Assembly (NCBI GenBank): GCA_019308985.1
Contig: JAFDHB010000086.1
Span: 1 to 20,263, forward strand
Reading direction: 5' to 3'
DNA length: 20,263 nt
Origin: Deltaproteobacteria bacterium
GTDB taxonomy: Bacteria > Desulfobacterota > DSM-4660 > Desulfatiglandales > HGW-15
Below, piece by piece: positions 14,826 to 20,263 of this stretch (its first letter is position 1; each line of letters begins with the position of its first letter). The notes under the pieces are model-generated. The model did no database searches and had not been told where the DNA came from. It was given only the letters and a program-made list of their open reading frames with translations. A program made the position numbers and the translations under genes.

Positions 14826-16295
14826 ATGGCGCAATCATTGCTCTATACCATTGGAAACAGTGACATAAAGATCAACGATCATCAAAGGTTTGAAGGCTTC
14901 TATGATACCACGAAAGAAGTTCTCGGCCTCCTCAAGAGGGATGGGGAGGCAAGAATTACCGATAAGGGATTTGCTCTTTCTGGAAAGGAAGTAATCCCGG
15001 TCAAGGTAACGATAAAAGGCTCCGTAGAATCCCATGAAGAGCCCCTAGAAACCGTGGAATTCCCCATCTTTATCCCTATCTTGACAAAGGTAGTCAAAGA
15101 CTCCCACAAGAAACCAGATAGGATCTTTCTCTTTGGAACAGAGCAAGAACCTCCAGACCCACAGGACACATATTACGCCGCAGAATTAGTTAAGCTGTTT
15201 GCAAGCAAGAGATATCGGATTGCATGCCAAAATATTATGGTCATGAGGGTAAATGAGCCTCCCTGGGACTACGATCAAATGTCTGACTACTTCTCCCGCT
15301 TTTTCGAAGAAAATCAGCATCTAAAACATAACACCTTCAATTACATCTCACTGACCGCAGGTACACCGGCCCTGACTACCAATATTGCACTCCGATCCAT
15401 GGATCTTAGTGTCAAATACCTGTATCTCCCCAGAGGGTCTGGTGAATCAAAAGAAATAAAGCTGATGAGCCGCTTGAATCGCCAGAAATACGAATCTATC
15501 ATATTGGAACTTATCAAGAATCATCAGTATGGATCGGCTATGGATGTTGTTGAAAGCTCTCCCTACGCCTCCCATTTCAAATTGCTGAAGCTTCTTGATG
15601 CGATGAGAAGAAGGATGCTTTTCGATTTTAGAGGGGCCCTTGAGGAAAGTCGCAAAATCGATTCCTCCGACGTCCGAATTGTTGAGCTGATTGACAACCT
15701 ATCAGACCTTTGCTCGCAGGATGAAAAGAAGATACTTGAGGAATTAGCGCATAGAACAGAACTATCCTTCCTGAAAAAAGATTATCTCGAAGGGATAGCC
15801 TTCCTTTTCAGTCTTGTAGACAATTTCCTACAGTTTCAACTCGAGACCTCCACAGGAGTAAAAATAAACAAAATCGGAGGCGAATTCAAAGAGTTCAATG
15901 AATTCATCTTGAGGAAGGAATACATAGCAGAGAAGGAGAAATACTTGAATCTGCCTACCAGGCCTAATTTGAGAGAGATCCTTTCCTTGGTCAGCAAGGA
16001 TGAGTCACCTATCGAAGCAATTGAAGACATCAATGATTTTATAGATCGCTTAGAAAAGCCTACCAAGACAAATGGAAAAGAGACTAGCATCCTGGATCTC
16101 AGGAACAAGGGGCCTTATGCACACGGTAACATGGGTGTTACGGAAGAATTGTTAAAGGGAATGTACCCTCCTTTTGGAGCAGACGGCATTGTTCACGACC
16201 TAAAAAAGCGCTTTTCAAACCGCATCGATCTCTCACGGAACCCATTTGAAATCATAAATAACTTACTGGCAGAATGGCTAGCACCAGATGTGTAA
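14826..16295 (+). CDS. csm6: Csm6-type cyclic oligoadenylate-activated ribonuclease (CARF + HEPN)
   Basis: From the ATG at 14826 (AGGAAAGG upstream) the protein has 489 residues. The N-terminal CARF domain (to about 215) includes LLYTIGNSDIKIN, RIFLFGTEQE, and the ligand-loop segment SLTAGTPAL at 175-183. A helical middle part (RQKYESIILELIKNHQYGSA) follows. The C-terminal HEPN domain carries Arg426-Asn-Lys-Gly-Pro-Tyr-Ala-His433, an R-x6-H motif in LRNKGPYAHG, the active site of this nuclease class. Cas10 products would bind the CARF dimer and switch on RNA degradation. It follows csm5 by 31 bp. The motif set resembles the TIGR02710 group of Csm6-like effectors. An in-frame TTG two codons upstream is less likely as start. 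Confidence 0.88.
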   Translation: MAQSLLYTIGNSDIKINDHQRFEGFYDTTKEVLGLLKRDGEARITDKGFALSGKEVIPVKVTIKGSVESHEEPLETVEFPIFIPILTKVVKDSHKKPDRIFLFGTEQEPPDPQDTYYAAELVKLFASKRYRIACQNIMVMRVNEPPWDYDQMSDYFSRFFEENQHLKHNTFNYISLTAGTPALTTNIALRSMDLSVKYLYLPRGSGESKEIKLMSRLNRQKYESIILELIKNHQYGSAMDVVESSPYASHFKLLKLLDAMRRRMLFDFRGALEESRKIDSSDVRIVELIDNLSDLCSQDEKKILEELAHRTELSFLKKDYLEGIAFLFSLVDNFLQFQLETSTGVKINKIGGEFKEFNEFILRKEYIAEKEKYLNLPTRPNLREILSLVSKDESPIEAIEDINDFIDRLEKPTKTNGKETSILDLRNKGPYAHGNMGVTEELLKGMYPPFGADGIVHDLKKRFSNRIDLSRNPFEIINNLLAEWLAPDV

Positions 16296-16377
16296 ACACA
16301 AAAGACTTAACCTCCTTTAGGTAGGCTCCTCACTTTAACGAGATCGTATTATGCTGATGAGAAAGGACCCGGGACAC

Positions 16378-18117
16378 ATGCCCAATCCTCTTGAGCTTGC
16401 CCGCAGTTACATTGACGAGGGTGACGAGCACAGGGCTCAACAAATTGTGCTCGGGCAGAGACACAGACTGCCTGATCACCCGGATGTCCACGCAGAATGG
16501 GGGAGGATCAGTGAAGAGCTTGGTATGGCAAGGCAAGCAATGGAATTCTACGAAGGAGGCCTCAAGCTTGATCCCGGGAACAGGGAATGTCTCTACCTCC
16601 TGGCAAGGCTTCTCAATGAAGTCGGGCATTTTGAAAGATCAAACCACTACCTTCGAAAGATTCTCAGGAAAGACCGCGATAATGCTGCTTCACGAAAGCT
16701 CCTCCACGATAACTACGAGGCTATGGGTCTCAAAGGCCAGGCAAGTGCCGTCCTCTCCGGTGAAGGCAAAGCTCCGGCATCGCCGGAGAGATACTTCCCT
16801 CCATCCGTCAGCAAGAACCAGGTTGATATCTTCCTGGACTTCTTTTCAGGCCGCGAGATTGGGTTTGCCCTCCAGGAAGTCGACCCAGACACCGGAACTT
16901 CCAGATATGTCTTTCACGAAACCCCGCTGAGCCATGACATCGTGAGAGATCACATCTTGGGAAAGAGCACAGTAGCTGCTTACCCCCTTCGCTCCGACAA
17001 CGTGGTCCGTTACACGGGCCTCTTTGCAAGGATTCCGAACAGGGTAAGGGAAACTTATGCAGGGCAACAGAGCTACCTCATTTTATTGGACGAAAAGATA
17101 AAGAGCTATGTGGGCAAGCTTGCGGTTTTCGCCAAATCTCTGGGGATACCGGCCTACCCGGAGGACTATGGAGGTCTGGGGGCAAGGCTCTGGTTCTTTT
17201 TCGAGGACTACGAGCATTTTCTGCGGGCAAGGGAATTCCTAAAGGCATTTATCAAGATTGCCCCCGAGCCTGAAACCCAATACGGGCTGGAAATGCTTCT
17301 CCCAACGAGACCGACGGGCATCGGATGGGTGGAACAGTGTATTCCTCTTCCCCTTGGTATTAACCGCCTTTCTCTTCGAAGGTGCCTTTTCTTGGATGAC
17401 GACGGGCACCCCTGGGATGAGCAGCTCGGGTTCATCAAGAAGATCCGCAGATTTTCCCTCAGGCCGGCAACAAAGCGACTCCGTTGCCATGACACGAGTT
17501 CCAAACCTTGGAATGGCAAGGCATTGGCATTCACTGACAGGATCGAGCGCCTTAGATCCGCGTGTCCTGTAGTAGCGCTGCTAATGGACAGGGCATTGGC
17601 AGGACGGATATTGCGAAGGGAAGAAAAGGTGGCCCTCTACTATTCAATAGGGCTCCTCGATGAAACCGGAAACGCCATCCACCGTCTGTTTGAACCCGCC
17701 CCGGATTATAGTTACTCCAAGGTCCAGCGCCAGTGGGAACGTCTTCAAAAAAACCCCATAAGTTGCCTAAAGATAAGGCTCATGTTACCCGAGATCACCT
17801 CATCTTTGAACTGCCAGTGTATTTTTGATCTGAGGGGCGGAAAGTACCCTTCCCCCCTTATGCACGTAATGCCTCACATGGTCCCGACATCCTGCGAATT
17901 CAAGTTACCAAATCGCCTGAAACTGAAACAGGCTGCCCATCGGTATGTGCAGCTTCGAAGGCATCTTGACGAAGAAAGGAGGGTCATCTCGAGACTTGAG
18001 GCGTTGCTGCAAGAGCACTTTTCTGCGAAGGGTATATCCGAATTCAAGGTAAATGACATAAAGATCCGACGGGAGTCCGTCAACGGGCAGACCGCGTGGA
18101 GGCTGGAGCATTCCTGA
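16378..18117 (+). CDS. CRISPR-associated primase-polymerase-like protein with degenerate active site (TPR + AEP + PriL-like)
   Basis: About 579 residues. N-terminal TPR repeats span about 5-115 (MEFYEGGLKLDPGNRECLYL). A primase-polymerase-like region follows: VDIFLDFFSGREIG, then HILGKSTVAAYPL (near 192-204), then LWFFFED, GIGWVEQCIPLPLGINR, and a LFLDDDGHPWDEQLGFI segment that matches the GNLI-LPLGIHR...DDDG pattern of TOTE/CAPP primases. Where active enzymes have D-x-D this protein reads YTGLFARI (Phe216, Arg218), and where they have S-x-H it reads DYGGLGARLW (Tyr264, Arg270). A C-terminal domain has Cys396, Cys463, Cys479 and Cys481, like a PriL iron-sulfur site, in KNPISCLKI and LNCQCIF. 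CAPPs associate with cas1 and cas2 in adaptation. The stop overlaps cas1 (TGATG). Start 16378 has AAGGA upstream; 16351 and 16357 are alternatives. Confidence 0.75.
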   Translation: MPNPLELARSYIDEGDEHRAQQIVLGQRHRLPDHPDVHAEWGRISEELGMARQAMEFYEGGLKLDPGNRECLYLLARLLNEVGHFERSNHYLRKILRKDRDNAASRKLLHDNYEAMGLKGQASAVLSGEGKAPASPERYFPPSVSKNQVDIFLDFFSGREIGFALQEVDPDTGTSRYVFHETPLSHDIVRDHILGKSTVAAYPLRSDNVVRYTGLFARIPNRVRETYAGQQSYLILLDEKIKSYVGKLAVFAKSLGIPAYPEDYGGLGARLWFFFEDYEHFLRAREFLKAFIKIAPEPETQYGLEMLLPTRPTGIGWVEQCIPLPLGINRLSLRRCLFLDDDGHPWDEQLGFIKKIRRFSLRPATKRLRCHDTSSKPWNGKALAFTDRIERLRSACPVVALLMDRALAGRILRREEKVALYYSIGLLDETGNAIHRLFEPAPDYSYSKVQRQWERLQKNPISCLKIRLMLPEITSSLNCQCIFDLRGGKYPSPLMHVMPHMVPTSCEFKLPNRLKLKQAAHRYVQLRRHLDEERRVISRLEALLQEHFSAKGISEFKVNDIKIRRESVNGQTAWRLEHS

Positions 18118-19204
18118 TGGCAGTAGCCTACGTGTTGGAACAAAATACCTTTATCAGGCTGGAAGGGGAACGTTTTATCATTCAGAGAAAGCGTGACATC
18201 CTTCATACCCTCCATATCTACAAGCTCGACCAGCTAGTCCTCTTCGGGAATGTATCCATAACGCCCCCTGCCCTTCAAAGGCTGCTGAGTGAAGGGATTG
18301 ATACTATCTTCATGAGCAGAAATGGGAAGTACAAGGGCAGGCTCCAGCCTCCTTTGAGTAAAAATATCACGCTGCGTTGCGATCAGTTTGATAAACTCAG
18401 AAACAACGATTTTTGCCTCGATATGGCCAGGGCCATCGTGAACGGCAAGATAGCCAACATGAGGACGGTCCTTATGAGGCTGAACCGCTCCAGGGAAGGA
18501 TTGGGCCTGGAAGACCATATCATCCAGGTTAAGAATCTCCTTGGCAGAGTCCCAGATGCAACAGACCTCGATAGCCTCAGGGGCTTGGAAGGTAAGGCCT
18601 CGGCTGTCTATTTCGAAGGGTTTTCCAGGGGTTTTATCGACCAGGGCATCACCAGGGCATCAGTTTCAACAAGCGGGTGCGAAGACCTCCCACAGACCCG
18701 GTCAATGCCCTTCTGAGCCTTGGGTACACCCTTTTGCTGAACACGGTGATGGGCGCTGTCAGCCTCGTAGGCTTCGACCCCTACCTCGGGTCATTGCACG
18801 CGGTGGAATACGGACGGCCTTCCCTTGCCCTTGATCTCATGGAGGAATGGAGACCCATTATTATTGATACCCTGATCCTGGGCGTCTTCAACCTCAAGGC
18901 CCTGACCCTGGATGACTTTGTGCAGGTAAAGGACATGCGTGAGAATCTTGAAGAAGCAGGCGGGGACGAAGTATTGGATCCCAATTCGGAGGAAAGAACA
19001 GGCCGGGGGCTGCCTGTGAAGCTGACAGACAGTGGCTTCAGAAAGTTCATCATACAGTTTGAACGGAAGATGGGCCAGAAGATAAGGCATGGAATCAGCG
19101 GCCAGCAGCTCACATACCGTGACTGCATAAGGGAACAGGCCAGGCACCTGGCAAGGGTCGTCCGCGGAGAAGAAGATAAATACCAGCCCATGACCCCGAG
19201 GTGA
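18117..19204 (+). pseudogene. cas1: Cas1 integrase, frameshifted by an 11-bp tandem duplication
   Basis: The ATG at 18117 overlaps the upstream stop. The first frame gives MAVAYVLEQNTFIRLEGERF through GLEGKASAVYFEGFSRGFIDQG and then goes wrong, ending at a TGA at 18714-18716 (199 residues). The true continuation lies in another frame: FNKRVRRPPTDPVNALLS, then GSLHAVEYGRPSLALDLMEEW, to the TGA at 19202-19204. CCAGGGCATCA occurs twice in a row (18641-18662). Removing one copy restores DQGISFNKRVRRPP and a 358-residue Cas1. The metal-binding Glu158 lies before the break, and His224 and Asp236 (repaired numbering) after it, so neither piece alone can be active. A GTG at 18677 could start the second piece, but no product would hold the full site. 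Cas1 with Cas2 integrates new spacers. Confidence 0.9.
18641..18662 (+). repeat. 11-bp perfect tandem duplication inside cas1
   Basis: CCAGGGCATCA at 18641-18651 is repeated exactly at 18652-18662. The unit is not a multiple of three, so the duplication shifts the frame of cas1. Deletion of one unit restores the family sequence across the joint. Direct repeats of this kind can revert by slippage. Confidence 0.95.
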
Positions 19205-19210
19205 AGGACC

Positions 19211-19486
19211 GTGTATATCCTTGTAAGCTATGATATCGTAAGAGATAAGACAAGGAACAGGGTGTCAAAGTTCCTGAAGGACTTCGGGACCAGGGTACAA
19301 AAAAGCGTGTTTGAGTGCGACCTGAAAGAAGAGCAATTCGACACCATGAAGAAGGGGCTTGTGAAGCTCATCGACAAGAAAGAAGACCGGGTCCGTTACT
19401 ACCCTTTGTGCAAGCAATGCGTGGGCAGGGTGGTGATATCCGGTTGGGGTGAAGTAAGAGAAGACCAGGGATTCGAGGTGATATAG
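19211..19486 (+). CDS. cas2: Cas2, first of two tandem copies
   Basis: A 91-residue Cas2 with the ferredoxin-like core: MYILVSYDIVRDKTRNRVSK, Asp8 being the conserved metal-site residue, then GTRVQKSVFECDL, a RVRYYPLC strand, and a CKQC motif. It starts at GTG 19211 with GAAGGA just upstream, 6 bp after the cas1 stop. Cas2 dimers bridge two Cas1 dimers in spacer integration. Its TAG is directly followed by the GTG of the second cas2, with no gap. Confidence 0.93.
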   Translation: MYILVSYDIVRDKTRNRVSKFLKDFGTRVQKSVFECDLKEEQFDTMKKGLVKLIDKKEDRVRYYPLCKQCVGRVVISGWGEVREDQGFEVI

Positions 19487-19780
19487 GTGTCACGCCGAAG
19501 AGACAACATTGTGGTTAGCTATGATATACACGAGCCTGAGAGGTTGGTCCGGGTTGGCAAAATCATGAAAGACTATGGCGAGAGGGTACTTAAGAGCGTA
19601 TTCGAATGCAATCTCTCCCCCAAGCAGTTTATGGGCATGAAGAGTCGTATTGACCAGGCCATAGATCATGTCGAAGATAGTGTTCGCTTCTACTTTATCT
19701 GCGACAAGTGTATTAAGAATGTCCGGTTTGACGGATTGGGTCGAACTTTCGCGGAAGATGAGGATGTGATTATCACGTGA
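19487..19780 (+). CDS. cas2: Cas2, second tandem paralogue
   Basis: A 97-residue Cas2 with a slightly longer N-terminus (SRRRDNIVVSYDIHEP, conserved Asp13). It aligns over its whole length with the preceding Cas2: both share VSYDI, a KSVFEC segment, a QF-x2-MK pair, an ED-x-VR strand and a C-x2-C pair (CDKC here), so it arose by tandem duplication or divergence of a shared ancestor. GAGGTGA in the end of the first gene serves as its ribosome site, and the start GTG abuts the previous stop. Both copies keep the metal-site Asp. A heteromeric Cas2 is conceivable. It is the last protein gene before the array. Confidence 0.92.
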   Translation: MSRRRDNIVVSYDIHEPERLVRVGKIMKDYGERVLKSVFECNLSPKQFMGMKSRIDQAIDHVEDSVRFYFICDKCIKNVRFDGLGRTFAEDEDVIIT

Positions 19781-20013
19781 TTGCGCGGAACCAAGGGAGA
19801 ATCCTGGTGGTCTCTAACTCCCTGATTTCATGAGCCATTCAAATTGGGCCTCAAGGGGTCCGCGCAGAGGCGCAACATTAGAGATTTCAGTGGGTTATAT
19901 GACCATATTGCCAATGGACGCTCTATTTTCTATACTGAGAATCGAAGGTTTGGTTGACGTTCTCGAAACAGCCCCAATAACCCCCTTTGAGTACGACGAA
20001 TTCCGGGGCCGGT
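19781..20013 (+). promoter_or_regulatory. CRISPR leader region
   Basis: These 233 bp between the second cas2 and the first repeat hold no convincing gene; a 65-codon open frame at 19830-20027 runs into the repeat and looks accidental. Because the array orientation inferred from the repeat end is left to right, this should be the leader, carrying the array promoter and integration site. A TCTCTAA/TTAGAGA inverted pair (19811-19817 and 19880-19886) and a related pair around GCGCGGAACC and GGTCCGCGC are visible. No clear promoter boxes were found. Confidence 0.55.
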
Positions 20014-20263
20014 GTTGGAATCGATGACCTGATAAAGAAGGGATTGCGATTCGGCGGGTAATACCGCCGATGCTGATATCACGGCCTTCGTTGGAATCGA
20101 TGACCTGATAAAGAAGGGATTGCGATCTGTTAGGGATGCTATGAATAGCATCCCATACCTGTGTTGGAATCGATGACCTGATAAAGAAGGGATTGCGATC
20201 TGTTAGGGATGCTATGAATAGCATCCCATACCTGTGTTGGAATCGATGACCTGATAAAGAAGG
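20014..20263 (+). CRISPR. CRISPR array, first four repeats (continues past the window)
   Basis: A 37-bp repeat starting GTTGGAATCGATGACC and ending AAGGGATTGCGAT occurs exactly at 20014-20050, 20090-20126 and 20163-20199, with a fourth starting at 20236 and cut by the window edge. Spacers are 39, 36 and 36 bp (20051-20089, 20127-20162, 20200-20235); the second and third are identical. The GTT...GAATC start and GGGATTG-x-GA end match repeats of type I-B/III arrays, where the last eight bases (ATTGCGAT) become the 5' tag. This puts transcription on the + strand, the same as the cas genes. The last repeat base being T in all three copies supports 37 bp. Confidence 0.93.

Noticed and set aside
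18677..19204. Second half of cas1 as a separate functional gene starting at GTG 18677
   Set aside because: It contains only the C-terminal Cas1 lobe with two of three metal ligands, lacks a proper ribosome site, and joins exactly to the first half once one 11-bp unit is removed.
19830..20027. 65-codon frame in the leader running into the first CRISPR repeat
   Set aside because: It ends inside the repeat, has no ribosome site and lies where the leader is expected.
20014..20263. Repeats as a non-CRISPR palindromic intergenic element family because of the hairpin spacers
   Set aside because: Regular 36-39-bp spacing, a repeat end typical of type III arrays and position right after cas2 make a CRISPR array far more likely; the hairpins are reported as a finding instead.

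Overview
The window carries a nearly complete type III-A (Csm) CRISPR-Cas locus (about 5.9 kb to the right edge, all on the + strand). To its left is an older metabolic and mobile-element region, mostly on the - strand. The genome looks like a mesophilic Gram-negative bacterium, plausibly a Desulfobacterota (deltaproteobacterial) lineage. The hints are a tripartite tricarboxylate transporter, an ISL3-type transposase, a Csm/CARF locus and a GTTGGAATC...GGGATTGCGAT repeat. This placement is inference from gene content; no rRNA or tRNA is present.

Left region (1-5.3 kb). The 5' part of an ISL3-family transposase gene runs off the left edge on the - strand. Next is a tripartite tricarboxylate transporter operon read leftward, in the order tctA, tctC, tctB. 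tctB has a one-base frameshift at a run of five T. A divergent XRE-cupin regulator lies to the right. It is enclosed by a perfect 18-bp inverted repeat 1,020 bp across, and its 3' end is copied in a perfect 63-bp tandem duplication. About 850 bp without a convincing gene (5107-5955) separates this from the CRISPR locus.

CRISPR locus. In order: cas6; a CARF protein of the NE0113 type with no visible nuclease; cas10 (HD and GGDD both intact); csm2; csm3; csm4; csm5 (long, with a zinc ribbon and a C-terminal extension); csm6 (CARF plus HEPN); a TPR/primase-polymerase-like protein; cas1; two tandem cas2 genes; a leader of about 230 bp; and a CRISPR array that continues past the right edge. Short overlaps and small gaps suggest one or two transcripts. 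Cas6 should process the array RNA, Cas10-Csm2-5 should form the RNA-guided complex that makes cyclic oligoadenylate, and Csm6 (and perhaps the NE0113-type protein) should respond to it.

The most unusual part is the adaptation module. The gene before cas1 encodes a protein with the layout of CRISPR-associated primase-polymerases (TPR, primase domain, PriL-like cysteine domain), but the residues at its expected catalytic positions are replaced. cas1 is frameshifted by a perfect 11-bp tandem duplication that separates its catalytic Glu from its His and Asp. Two cas2 paralogues follow. The visible spacers contain strong palindromes, and two consecutive spacers are identical. The module therefore looks either inactivated or modified while interference genes remain intact.
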